A DNA stretch of 14,746 bases from an uncultured Victivallales bacterium (GTDB lineage: Bacteria; Verrucomicrobiota; Lentisphaeria; Oligosphaerales; JAFGRS01), in NCBI GenBank assembly GCA_903834675.1, contig CAILKC010000355.1, forward strand, positions 1 through 14,746. The letters run 5' to 3'. Each line of letters begins with the position of its first letter. Position 1 is the stretch's first letter. The notes beneath the pieces are model-generated. The model was not told the origin of the DNA. It did no database searches and saw nothing but the letters and a program-made list of their open reading frames with translations. Both the position numbers and the translations under genes were made by a program. Of the stretch, positions 5,828 through 14,356 are shown piece after piece.

Positions 5828-7162
5828 ATGCGGAAGATGGCGGACAAACGGTGGACGGGAGCCGGGGTCGGTATGGCTCTCGCGCTCTGTGCGCTGTGGC
5901 TAGTGGGTTGCTCGTACGAGCAGACCGACCGCCGCACCGAGATCGTGCTCTACGACTTCGCCTACGTCAACTGGACCGCCATGAACCGGGAGCGCCTCAA
6001 GGTCTTCGAGGCGCAGAACCCCGATCTCAGGGTGCGTTTGGTCACCGGCGACTACAGCAAGTTGCTGACCATGGTGGCCGGCGGGGTGGCCCCGGACGTG
6101 GCCTACATCGACTATGTCTATGTGCCGTACTTCGCCAAGCGCGGCGCCATCGTCTGTCTCGATGAGCGGGTCGCCCAGGAAGGCAGCGATTACCTGGGGC
6201 GCTTCTTCGCCTCTACCCTTGAAGGAGTGCGCTACAAGGGCCGCCTGTATGGCCTGCCCGATGCCTGGTCACCGGTGCTGCTGTACTACAACAAGAGCCT
6301 CTTCGATCAGTACAACCGCGAGCACCCCGAGGATGTTTTGACCTACCCGGGAGCGGCCTGGACCTGGGACGACTTCCGCCACGCCGCCAAGGCCCTGACC
6401 GCGGATCTCGATGGCGATGGGCGCACGGACCGGTTTGGGGCGCTGGTGCCCGCCAGCCACCATCGCTGGCCCATCTTCGTCTGGCAGAACGGCGGCGAGG
6501 TCACAAGTGCGGACCACCGACGTTGCCTGATGGACACGCCTGAGGCCATTGCCGGCATTCAGTTCCTCTACGACCTGATGTTTGTGGACAAGTCCATGCC
6601 CAGCGCCTTGACGCAGATCGAGGGCGTGGCTGAACAGAGCATGAACCGCTGGTTTGCCGAACAGCGCCTGGCCATGATCTACACCACGCGCTACTACCAG
6701 CAGGACCTGGCTGAGGTCGGCGGCTTCGAGTGGGACGTGGCGCCCCTGCCGCGGGGCAAGAATCGCTCGACCATCTACATCGGTGGCACCTGGTTGCTGT
6801 TCTCGCAATCCCGGCAACAAGACGCCGCCTGGCGCCTGATGCGGTTCCTCAGCGACGATGCGTCCAGCGAGATGAGCATGCGTTGCGGGCGCGCCCTGGC
6901 CGCCAACCGGCAGACGGCGGCGCGCCTCACCGACCACCCCGGAACGCCGCCCGAGCACGACGCCGCCTTCGTCGAGTTCGGTGATCTGGCCAGGGCGAAG
7001 CAGTTCGAATACCTCGACATCAGCAAAGCCTGCTACGATGCCTTCCAGGAAATCGACCTGGTCCGGCAGGGGCTCCGTACGCCCGAAGAGGCCTGCCGCA
7101 ACTATGCCCGCATCATGAATGCAGCGCTGGACACGCTCTGGCGGGAGAAAGGCGGACCATGA
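5828..7162 (+). CDS. Sugar ABC transporter solute-binding lipoprotein
   Basis: A 444-residue family 1 extracellular solute-binding protein. The N-terminus is a lipoprotein signal: basic MADKR, a hydrophobic run, and lipobox LVGC with Cys28 as the lipid-anchored residue. Mature features include IVLYDFAYVNW, VAPDVAYIDY, the hinge-type YNKSLFDQYN and WTWDDFRHAAKAL, typical of MalE/UgpB-like proteins, and a DLDGDGRTD loop often found in them. The start at 5828 has AGGACGG 10 nt upstream; ATG 5837 (GGAAG directly before it) is an alternative, while ATG 5753 would place a long Arg/Val stretch before the signal. The stop overlaps the first permease start (ATGA at 7159), so the two are translationally coupled. 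Ligand cannot be told by eye. Confidence 0.92.
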   Translation: MRKMADKRWTGAGVGMALALCALWLVGCSYEQTDRRTEIVLYDFAYVNWTAMNRERLKVFEAQNPDLRVRLVTGDYSKLLTMVAGGVAPDVAYIDYVYVPYFAKRGAIVCLDERVAQEGSDYLGRFFASTLEGVRYKGRLYGLPDAWSPVLLYYNKSLFDQYNREHPEDVLTYPGAAWTWDDFRHAAKALTADLDGDGRTDRFGALVPASHHRWPIFVWQNGGEVTSADHRRCLMDTPEAIAGIQFLYDLMFVDKSMPSALTQIEGVAEQSMNRWFAEQRLAMIYTTRYYQQDLAEVGGFEWDVAPLPRGKNRSTIYIGGTWLLFSQSRQQDAAWRLMRFLSDDASSEMSMRCGRALAANRQTAARLTDHPGTPPEHDAAFVEFGDLARAKQFEYLDISKACYDAFQEIDLVRQGLRTPEEACRNYARIMNAALDTLWREKGGP

Positions 7163-8091
7163 ACCCGTGGCGTCGGCGTGGCATCCTGGCGGCGTATCTG
7201 TTCATCCTGCCGAATCTGCTAGGCTTCGTGGTGTTCACCAGCCTGCCGGTGCTGGCGTCGCTGGTGCTGAGTTTCTACGAGTGGGACCTGCTGCGCTGGC
7301 CGCCGCAGTGGGTCGGCTTTGGGAACTTCGCCGAACTGCTTGGCGATGCCAGTTTCTGGAAGTACCTGGTGAACACCGTGGTCCTGATGGCGGGGATCCC
7401 GGTCAGCATGCTACTGAGTCTGTTGCTGGCGGTGTTGATGAACCAGAAACTGCGCGGCATGGTGGTGTACCGGACGGTCTTCTTCCTGCCCTCGATCACG
7501 GCCGGCATTGGCACCTACCTGCTCTGGATGTCGATCTACAACCCCGAGTTCGGCCTGATCAACTGGGCGCTGCGCCACCTGTGGGAGGCGCTGGGTTGGA
7601 CGGTGGGTTGGGCCGGCATACGCCTGCCGCCCTTCGTCGGCCCCGGCTGGCTTCAGGACGTGCTGTGGGCCAAGCCAGCCCTCATCATCATGGGCATCTG
7701 GGGCTCGATGGGCGGCACCAACATGATCCTCTACCTGGCAGCGCTGCAGAACATCCCGCCTGAGCTGTATGAGGCGGCCGAGATCGACGGGGCCGGCGCC
7801 TGGAGCCGCTTCTGGCGGATCACCTGGCCGATGGTCTCGCCGACCACCTTCTTCCTCACCATCATGGGCATCATCGGCGGCTTCCAGGGCGGCTTCAATC
7901 AGGCCCATGTGATGACCGGTGGCGGGCCGGCTGGATCGACCACCACGATCAGCTACTACATCTACCAGAACGCCTACGTGTGGTTTCGCATGGGCTATGC
8001 CGCCAGCCTGGCCTGGGTGTTGTTCCTGATCGTCTTCGCCCTCACCATGGCCAATTGGCGGTTTGGGCAGAAACGAGTGCATTACGGGTGA
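7159..8091 (+). CDS. Sugar ABC transporter permease, MalF/UgpA type
   Basis: A 310-residue inner membrane protein with about six hydrophobic segments, beginning with a short basic N-terminus and AAYLFILPNLLGF. The ATPase-contacting EAA loop is seen as YEAAEIDGAGAWSRFWRITWP (about residues 203-223). The segment around residues 133-165 (ALRHLWEALGW to GWLQDVLW) is a longer external loop than usual. It forms the import channel with the second permease and receives sugar from the lipoprotein. Start ATG 7159 overlaps the lipoprotein stop. Confidence 0.93.
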   Translation: MNPWRRRGILAAYLFILPNLLGFVVFTSLPVLASLVLSFYEWDLLRWPPQWVGFGNFAELLGDASFWKYLVNTVVLMAGIPVSMLLSLLLAVLMNQKLRGMVVYRTVFFLPSITAGIGTYLLWMSIYNPEFGLINWALRHLWEALGWTVGWAGIRLPPFVGPGWLQDVLWAKPALIIMGIWGSMGGTNMILYLAALQNIPPELYEAAEIDGAGAWSRFWRITWPMVSPTTFFLTIMGIIGGFQGGFNQAHVMTGGGPAGSTTTISYYIYQNAYVWFRMGYAASLAWVLFLIVFALTMANWRFGQKRVHYG

Positions 8092-8095
8092 GGGT

Positions 8096-8230
8096 TGGAG
8101 CGGCCGCGGCGCGCGGCCACTGCCCACGAGGCCGTGGGCGGTCCAAGGAGATGGAGCGGCCGCGGCGCGCGGCCACTGCCCACGAGGCCGTGGGCGGTCC
8201 AAGGAGATGGAGCGGCCGCGGCGCGCGGCC
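8096..8230. repeat. 56-bp tandem repeat (2.4 copies) with hairpins and SD sequences
   Basis: Copies begin at 8096, 8152 and 8208, the first two appearing identical over 56 bp and the third stopping after 23 bp. Each full unit has a 7-bp stem GGCCGCG-GCG-CGCGGCC, then a second 7-bp stem GCCCACG-AGGC-CGTGGGC, then GTCCAAGGAGA. The third copy lacks the second stem and runs directly into AAGGAAA. As 56 is not a multiple of three, the copies read in different frames, so the region is not coding. Confidence 0.92.
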
Positions 8231-8249
8231 AAGGAAACACGCAGGACCC

Positions 8250-9197
8250 ATGCACACTTGGCTGACACTGAGGGGGTCTCCCGTCCGGGCCCGGCGCCTG
8301 CGGCTGGCGGCCGTCTATCTGTTTCTGACGGCCTTGGGCGTGACCATGGCCTTCCCTTTCTTCTGGATGATCATCACCGCCTTCAAGGACCCGGCCTTGG
8401 TCTTCGTCGATCCGCCCCAATGGTGGCCGGAACCGTGGAAGTGGGACAACTTCACCAAGGCCTGGACGGCGGTGCCTTTTGGGCGGGCCTATCTCAACAC
8501 CGTCCTGGTGACAGTGCTGGTTACTCTTGGCCAGGTATTGACCTCAAGCCTGGCGGCGTTCGCCTTTGCCCGGCTTGAGTTTCCGGGGCGCGACAAGCTC
8601 TTCATCGGCTACCTGGCGACCATGATGATTCCAGGCAGCGTCACCATGATTCCGGTGTTTATCCTGACCAGCAAACTGCCGACCATGCTGGATTGGCTGC
8701 TAAGCCCGGAAGCCCACCTGTTCAGCCGCAACCTCTACCTGCTGGGGCAGTACTATGTCGGGCGCCCGGTGGGCCTGGACAGCTACTTTGCCCTGATCGT
8801 GCCCGGCATGTTCAGCGCCTATGGCACCTTCATGCTCCGCCAGTTCTTCATGTCGATCCCCAAAGACTACGAGGACGCGGCCCGCATCGACGGCTGCAGC
8901 CTGTTCGGTGTCTACTGGCGCGTGATGATTCCCCTCAGCCTGCCGGCCCTGGCCACCCTCGGCATCTTTACCTTCCTCGGTTCCTGGCGCGCCTACCTGT
9001 GGCCCTTGATCGTCTGCTATCGCGAAGAGGTCATGACGTTGCCTATCCTGATTCGCAGCTTCCAGGGCATGTACTCCACCGAGTGGACCTTACTGATGGC
9101 CGCCTCCATCCTCGACGTCATCCCCATCCTCATCGTCTTCATCGTCGGCCAGCGCTACTTCATCAAAGGCATCAACATCGGCGGCATCAAGGGCTGA
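8250..9197 (+). CDS. Sugar ABC transporter permease, MalG/UgpE type
   Basis: A 315-residue inner membrane permease. The N-terminal segment AAVYLFLTALGVTMAFPFFWMIITAFKD is typical, as is the EAA loop YEDAARIDGCSLFGVYWRVMIP (about residues 206-227) and the ending YFIKGINIGGIKG. It is longer than common MalG/UgpE proteins (about 275-280) because of an added stretch near residues 143-175 (PTMLDWLLSPEAHLFSRNLY onward) that should face outside. The chosen start is the last ATG before the protein proper, with AAGGAAA 12 nt upstream. The in-frame ATG at 8151 is rejected because it would translate the repeat. No ATPase gene follows; a shared MsmX/UgpC-like ATPase is presumed. Confidence 0.93.
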   Translation: MHTWLTLRGSPVRARRLRLAAVYLFLTALGVTMAFPFFWMIITAFKDPALVFVDPPQWWPEPWKWDNFTKAWTAVPFGRAYLNTVLVTVLVTLGQVLTSSLAAFAFARLEFPGRDKLFIGYLATMMIPGSVTMIPVFILTSKLPTMLDWLLSPEAHLFSRNLYLLGQYYVGRPVGLDSYFALIVPGMFSAYGTFMLRQFFMSIPKDYEDAARIDGCSLFGVYWRVMIPLSLPALATLGIFTFLGSWRAYLWPLIVCYREEVMTLPILIRSFQGMYSTEWTLLMAASILDVIPILIVFIVGQRYFIKGINIGGIKG

Positions 9198-9331
9198 GAA
9201 GCGCTTCGGCTCTGGCCTGCTACCGCGATTGCCCAAGCCGTACCCAATAGCCCGCCGCATTGGCTCGTTCCATGGGCAACTCCGTACGCCGTATGCTCCG
9301 TCAGCGGCAAGACGAACCGGGAAGGCACGAG

Positions 9332-11041
9332 ATGAGCGACCGCGCAGCGCCGACGTCACCCGTGGCCAAGGGTGGCAGTTCGGCCTTCAAACAGATCCTG
9401 GTCTCGTTGTTCACGGTTGGCATCTGCTGGGTGTTTGTGCGTTTCGGCAGCCTGCTGGTGACGATGGCCATTTCGCACACCTGGTCGGCCGACGATCCGC
9501 GGGTATCGGCCTACGCCTTCATGTTCCGGGTGATGATCATGCAGTTCGTCTACCCGTCGGTGCTCAACATCTTCCGGCCGGCCTTCATTCCCCTCTACAA
9601 CGAGATCAAAAAGCAGGATGGCGAGGTGGCGGCCATGACCTTCGCCAAGGGCCTGCTGGAGATCGGCATGATCCTTGGCTGCGGCGTCTTTGCCTGGCTC
9701 TGGCTGGTGCCGGGCTGGACGGTGCGCATGATGGCCAGCGGCTTCGACCCCGCGCAGCACGCGGCCAGTGTCGCCATGATGCGGCAGATGGCGCCCGGGG
9801 TGCTCTTTCTACTGGCCGCGGAGATGTATCTGATCCTCTTCCATGCCGAGCGGAAGTTCGCCTATCCGCACAGTGCCGAAGCGGTGCAGAAGATCGGCTG
9901 GGGCCTTGGCGTTGTGCTGCTCGGGCGCTTGCTGCATCTCGACGATATCGCCGTCGGGGTCAGCTATGCGGTGGCCTGCGTCGCGCAGGCGGCGCTGTGC
10001 ATCGTGGGTATGCGGCGCACCTTCGGTTGGGCTCTGCCGCTTGCCAACCTGTCCCGCTGGTGGGGCCTCTGGGGACGGCGGACGCTGTTTCTGATGGGAC
10101 CACTGGTGGTTGGGATTCTGGCGGCGCGGTTCCGTGACATCGTGCAGTTCCGCCTGCAATCAGACCTGGAGAACGTGAGCTTTGTCAGCGTCGAGTACGC
10201 CCGGCAACTGACCAATCTCCCCGTCGCCTTTCTGGGCACACTGGTCAGCCTGGTCATGCTGCCGCATCTGGCTGCCATCCTGCACGGCGAAGGCGGCGCG
10301 GACGAGCACCGGCGGACGCTGGAAGGCACGGTCACCACACTGTGCCTGCTGTCGATTCCGGTGGTCTGCACCTGCCTGGTGTCGGCGGAAGAATTGATGG
10401 CGCTGCTGTATCTGAAACCCAACTGGGGCGAGGCCGAACGACTGACTTGCCTGCAAGGGGCGTTGGCGGTGCGCGTCATCTCGCTAGGCTTCACCTTCGT
10501 GGTTCTGGAGAACATTCTGATGCCGGGTCTGTTCTCCATTAAGAGCATGTGGTGGCCGACCATCTGGGGGGTGGCTGCAAGCATGTTCCAGATCCTTTGC
10601 CTGGTGGGGTTGGCCGCGGCCGGACTGCCGCAGGACTCGCTCTGGCTCATCGGCGGCGTAGCCTTCGCCTTTCCCCTCAGTCGGTTGCTCAAGAATGGCG
10701 TGCTGATGTTGGTCCTGCGCCACAAGACCGGGATGTTCAGCGGGCGGGTTCTACCGGTGTTCCTGCTGCGCATCGTGGCCATCACGCTGGCGACGCTGGC
10801 GGTGCAGGTGGCCGTGGGCTGGTTCGTGCGCCGCGGCTTTGGTGGCATCCCTCGCGGGCACTCGTTCATGATGTACAAACTCTTGCTGGGGGCACAGATC
10901 GCTCTGCCCGCCGCGGCTATGGGTATCGCCTTCCTGGTGCTGACCTGGTTCGGCGGCTATCGGGCGCAGATGCTCGAGCTGATCCGTTCGGCGCGCGCCG
11001 GCCGCAAGGGGCGCCCCCAGGTCGATCTGTCCGAGGCGTGA
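9332..11041 (+). CDS. MurJ/MviN-family integral membrane flippase-like protein
   Basis: A 569-residue polytopic membrane protein with 12-14 hydrophobic segments. The N-terminal part, with VRFGSLLVTMAIS, FRVMIMQFVYPSVLNI and FRPAFIPLYNEIKKQDG, matches the MviN/MurJ pattern, as does LPVAFLGTLVSLVMLPHLA in the middle half, where family members carry the conserved P...LP element. MurJ flips lipid II across the inner membrane; relatives in the MOP superfamily (Wzx) flip polysaccharide precursors. The start at 9332 is supported by GGGAAGG 6-7 nt upstream; the in-frame 9260 ATG lacks an SD and gives a basic non-conserved tail. It follows the importer by 134 nt, with the palindrome GAAGCGCTTC just after the permease stop (9198-9207), so shared transcription is possible but not certain. 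Confidence 0.82.
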   Translation: MSDRAAPTSPVAKGGSSAFKQILVSLFTVGICWVFVRFGSLLVTMAISHTWSADDPRVSAYAFMFRVMIMQFVYPSVLNIFRPAFIPLYNEIKKQDGEVAAMTFAKGLLEIGMILGCGVFAWLWLVPGWTVRMMASGFDPAQHAASVAMMRQMAPGVLFLLAAEMYLILFHAERKFAYPHSAEAVQKIGWGLGVVLLGRLLHLDDIAVGVSYAVACVAQAALCIVGMRRTFGWALPLANLSRWWGLWGRRTLFLMGPLVVGILAARFRDIVQFRLQSDLENVSFVSVEYARQLTNLPVAFLGTLVSLVMLPHLAAILHGEGGADEHRRTLEGTVTTLCLLSIPVVCTCLVSAEELMALLYLKPNWGEAERLTCLQGALAVRVISLGFTFVVLENILMPGLFSIKSMWWPTIWGVAASMFQILCLVGLAAAGLPQDSLWLIGGVAFAFPLSRLLKNGVLMLVLRHKTGMFSGRVLPVFLLRIVAITLATLAVQVAVGWFVRRGFGGIPRGHSFMMYKLLLGAQIALPAAAMGIAFLVLTWFGGYRAQMLELIRSARAGRKGRPQVDLSEA

Positions 11042-11151
11042 AGAGAAACGTAGCAACGTAGGTCGCGACGCCGTTCCCCCAGCGTGCCTCCAGCCCCGGG
11101 CAGCACGATACCCCTCCGGGCATCCTGCGCCGCCGCGCCGCAGTGAGGGTG

Positions 11152-11190
11152 GCGGCGACTCCCAGATCAAAAGGCCCTCTGGGACGCCGC
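11152..11190. terminator. Possible bidirectional terminator hairpin
   Basis: Between two convergent genes, GCGGC (11152-11156) plus CCCAG (11161-11165) can pair with CTGGG (11179-11183) plus GCCGC (11186-11190), around a 13-nt loop and a small internal bulge. There is no U-tract on either side, so a Rho-independent role is unproven. Confidence 0.35.
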
Positions 11191-11234
11191 GATTCCTGCC
11201 GTGGGCGTGCCCCGCGGTGGCGGGAGGCGTGGGC

Positions 11235-14030
11235 CTATTTCGCTCCCGTCGGCCGGAAGGACACCGGACCCGGCATGACTCGCAGACGCCGTACGGCCGA
11301 AGACACCGTCTGGTTCCCTTTCACCAAGTCGAGGCGTACGTCGTGCGTTCCCGCGGCCTTGAGCGTGTCCGCCGGGACGACGATGTGACGATCGTTGTCG
11401 ACCTCGCGCGTGACGTCGGCAACGGCCTGGCCAGCCGGGTCAGTGACGCTGATCCGCAAGCGGTACTCGCCGGCCTTGATGTCCGCGGCGCCGAGCAGGT
11501 CGTAGTCGAACGCCAGGGACCGCGTCGGCAGCAGCAGCGCCGTCGGCAGAGCAACCGTACCGAACACGGGCGTCTTGAATCTGATGAGCGCGATCTCGTC
11601 GAGGTAGAACACGACCGTCGTCTGGTCCGCGAAGTCGCCCTCGCGGAGCCAGAGCTGGATGCGACTGACGTCATTCACCTTGCCCGGATTGGCCTTGACG
11701 ATGTCCGCCAAAGGCAGGACGACGCGGAACCAGGTGCGTTGCGGCGCGGCACCCACGACCAGGTTGTCGAACAGCTTCCGGCCACCCTCGCGGGCCGTGA
11801 TCTCGCAGCGCAGCGGCGTGCTGTCGTCGGCGACCTCGTCCCGGCTGGAGTCGACCCTCAGCCAGAAGGAGAGGTAGTCATAGTGCGCCAGATCCAGGCT
11901 GCCCTTGGCAAAGTCCACGCCCAGCCGTGGCCAGCCTTTGCGGTAGGGACCGTTCGGGTTCGGGGCCTGGCCCTCGCCGTCGTTGGCGTAGTCCATGGTG
12001 ACGGTCCACTTCAGGCACTTGGCGCCCGCGTGTTTCGGTTCGGCCGTGACCTCAGTCTTGCCCTCGCAGGTCGCGTTTTTCCACAGCGGGAACTCCTCGT
12101 CGCCCAGGTCGCGGCTCTCGAGGTTGCCGACACGGATGGCCTGGTCGAGCGGCGACGTTGCCATCGGCGCGGAACCGCCGGTCGGGTCGGCGACCAGCAC
12201 GGAGGCCGCGGTCACGCTGGAGCTCTTCTGAAACGGGAGCAGACTGTCGATCGCCAGCGCCAGGCGCCAGCGCTGCAGGTTGAAGTCCACCGAGGGCCAC
12301 ATGCCGTCCGCGAGGTAGCGGTCCTGCGGCACCACGGCATTCCAGGTCTCTTGCAGCAAAGCCTTCGCCTGAGTCACCGCCTTGGCACACGCGGGGTCGG
12401 GGCTCTGTTCACGTTCCGCGATGGCCTGCTGCAGAGTGTAGAGGTAGCGGCCGTCGTCGTAGCCTTCGCGGAAGCACTCCCAGTAGACGGCGGGGATGAC
12501 CTTACCATCTGCGCCGATCTTGTTGCCGCACCCGGAGATGCTCCGGCCACCGCCGTCGAGATCGAGGTAGTGGCGCGACCCGCTCTGGCCCATGTCCCAG
12601 CGCCAGATCCAGGGAACCAGCCCGACGTAGCCGCTGCGCCAGAACCCGAAGCCGTAGGTCATACGCCCGCCCTTACACATGATTTCGGGCACGCGCTGCT
12701 CGCAGGCCACGTGGTTCGGGTAGCACCAGTAGCTGTAGCGCTGGTCCTTGATCACCTCCCCGTACGGCACCGAGAACGGCTGCGACACCCAGACATCGAG
12801 GTAGGGCCGGTAGTGCATGGCATCGGAGGCCTTGGGGTCCTTGGTGGCAAACGTCCGGACACCGGCGGCCTTGACCGCCTGGTAGGTGCATGAACCGAAC
12901 TCCCAGGCGCTGGAGTCGACCTCGTCGAGAGGCCCGTAGATGATCTCCGGCAGCCCCCGCGTCTTCCAGTCGGCGGCAAAGGCCTGGACCAGTGCGGTGA
13001 CCTTGGCATAGAACTCCGGCGGCGGCGGGGACTTCAGGGCGTAGTGCTTGGGCGCGTCGGCGCCGGTGTACTTGCGGATCAGCGTCGGCATGGCCGCATC
13101 CATGGATACCATGAAGCAGGCGCCCTTGAGCAGCCCGGATTTCTTCATGTTTTCGAGCGCGCTCTCCGGCCGGTAGTAGAGCGCGTCGCGTTTCTCGTCG
13201 TAGGCGATGTACCCGGTGGGCGGCACGTCAAAGCCATAGTCGACCATGGTGCAGTACTCGTCCGCGGCGACCTGGTTGATGCGTGCCTCGTCCCCGGTGA
13301 TCTCCGGCGGCAGTTCGGCAAAGGTCGACTTGGCCTTGCTGGTGAAGTCGTAGTTATAGGCCGAGAAATGCTTGGCGGGGTCTTTGAGCAGCCGGAACCC
13401 GAGCACGCGGAATTCGATCGGGAGGTTGACCGGCTCCGTCAGACCGTCCGCCTGGAGCGCGACCGAGCCTTGGTACAGGCCCGGCGCCGTGGCGTCGGGC
13501 ACGTGGACGGTGATCCAGAACCGGTGCGACTCATGGGCGGGGATGCTGAGTGGGTCGAAATGCTCCAGGAGCTCCGGCATGCGGCGGAAGGTGTCCTTGG
13601 AGGTGTAGCTCGGATAGCGGATGTCGTAGTAGCGCAGGTAGCGCACATCGAGCGCCGCGGCCGGGATCTCGCCCGCCGCAGACGTCAATGCGCTGACCGT
13701 GAGCGTCACCTTGTTCAGCGGCTTGACGGCATGGAGGGCGAAGTTCAGCGGCTCGAACTCGCCGGGAGTCGCAAAGGCCACCAGCGCGGCGACGCGCTCC
13801 TCGCCGCGCGGCCAGGTGTTGGCGTAGACGATTTCGGTGATCGGCCGGGTGAACAGCAGAAAACCGCGCGCCTTCTCCTCCGCCGTCAACGACGGCTCGG
13901 GTGCGGTCTCCACAAAGGGCACTTCCTTCCACCCCGGCGCGGCGGTCTCCGCGGCGGCGTCTGCCGCGCGGCAGCTTCCCGCCACGGCCGCTACTGCCAG
14001 GATCAGCCCGCTGATCGGTGATCGTTTCAT
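11235..14030 (-). CDS. Secreted GH123/DUF4091-like glycoside hydrolase with C-terminal beta-sandwich domains
   Basis: A 931-residue exported protein. Residues 1-25 are a signal peptide (MKRSPISGLILAVAAVAGSC...AADA), possibly lipoprotein-type at Cys20 although the lipobox is weak. An N-terminal beta-sandwich follows (about 40-230), then a TIM-barrel-like region containing IIYGPLDEVDSSAWEF. Asp369-Glu370 match the Asp-Glu pair that GH123 enzymes use for substrate-assisted catalysis. KGGRMTYGFGFWRSGYVGLV then PWIWRWD (about 452-480) is the DUF4091 signature seen at the end of such barrels. Residues about 635-817 look like a galactose-binding/CBM-type jelly roll (YDYLSFWLRVD, VFYLDEIALIRF), followed by an Ig-like domain. 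GH123 members release beta-GalNAc; the substrate here is not established. The start ATG 14030 has AAAGGGGA just upstream; codons above it read through intergenic DNA. Oriented against the importer and flippase genes. Confidence 0.85.
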   Translation of the reverse strand: MKRSPISGLILAVAAVAGSCRAADAAAETAAPGWKEVPFVETAPEPSLTAEEKARGFLLFTRPITEIVYANTWPRGEERVAALVAFATPGEFEPLNFALHAVKPLNKVTLTVSALTSAAGEIPAAALDVRYLRYYDIRYPSYTSKDTFRRMPELLEHFDPLSIPAHESHRFWITVHVPDATAPGLYQGSVALQADGLTEPVNLPIEFRVLGFRLLKDPAKHFSAYNYDFTSKAKSTFAELPPEITGDEARINQVAADEYCTMVDYGFDVPPTGYIAYDEKRDALYYRPESALENMKKSGLLKGACFMVSMDAAMPTLIRKYTGADAPKHYALKSPPPPEFYAKVTALVQAFAADWKTRGLPEIIYGPLDEVDSSAWEFGSCTYQAVKAAGVRTFATKDPKASDAMHYRPYLDVWVSQPFSVPYGEVIKDQRYSYWCYPNHVACEQRVPEIMCKGGRMTYGFGFWRSGYVGLVPWIWRWDMGQSGSRHYLDLDGGGRSISGCGNKIGADGKVIPAVYWECFREGYDDGRYLYTLQQAIAEREQSPDPACAKAVTQAKALLQETWNAVVPQDRYLADGMWPSVDFNLQRWRLALAIDSLLPFQKSSSVTAASVLVADPTGGSAPMATSPLDQAIRVGNLESRDLGDEEFPLWKNATCEGKTEVTAEPKHAGAKCLKWTVTMDYANDGEGQAPNPNGPYRKGWPRLGVDFAKGSLDLAHYDYLSFWLRVDSSRDEVADDSTPLRCEITAREGGRKLFDNLVVGAAPQRTWFRVVLPLADIVKANPGKVNDVSRIQLWLREGDFADQTTVVFYLDEIALIRFKTPVFGTVALPTALLLPTRSLAFDYDLLGAADIKAGEYRLRISVTDPAGQAVADVTREVDNDRHIVVPADTLKAAGTHDVRLDLVKGNQTVSSAVRRLRVMPGPVSFRPTGAK

Positions 14031-14043
14031 CGTTTTCCCCTTT

Positions 14044-14060
14044 ACCGCCAAGGTGGCGGT
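14044..14060 (-). promoter_or_regulatory. Hairpin in the GH123-like gene leader
   Basis: ACCGCC (14044-14049) pairs with GGCGGT (14055-14060) around a 5-nt loop, about 14 nt before the start codon and directly upstream of the SD (AAAGGGG). Such placement could modulate translation. Confidence 0.4.
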
Positions 14061-14356
14061 CCTGGATGATCGGGAACCGCGCTCCAACCGACGGCGAGAA
14101 GATAGCCATAGCGCACGTGGAGGCAAGGCCCTGGTCTGGAGGTCCAGGGCGGTTTCAAGAAACGACCGCCGTCGTACCGCCGGCGGCGACCGCGACACCG
14201 CTTTGGCTTGGCGCCTGTGCCATGCCTGACGGCGTGCGTTCTCGCGCAACCAGATACGGCAGGCAGGCCACGGGTTATTGCGCCGCCCAGCCCGATTTCT
14301 CGACCTGTGCAATAAGGAAGTCCGCCTGGAGCGCTGAAGGCGCGCGGCCATACCAG

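Noticed and set aside
8096..8230. CRISPR array
   Set aside because: The units are directly adjacent, with no variable spacers, and contain SD sequences.
7980..8249. Longer N-terminus for the second permease (for example ATG 8151)
   Set aside because: It would translate the 56-bp repeat, which changes frame in each copy, and overlaps the first permease; the membrane protein proper starts at 8250.
11217..12893. Long plus-strand open frame (558 codons) opposite the GH123-like gene
   Set aside because: Antisense to the DUF4091 and C-terminal domains, which are well supported on the minus strand; no domain or SD is seen.
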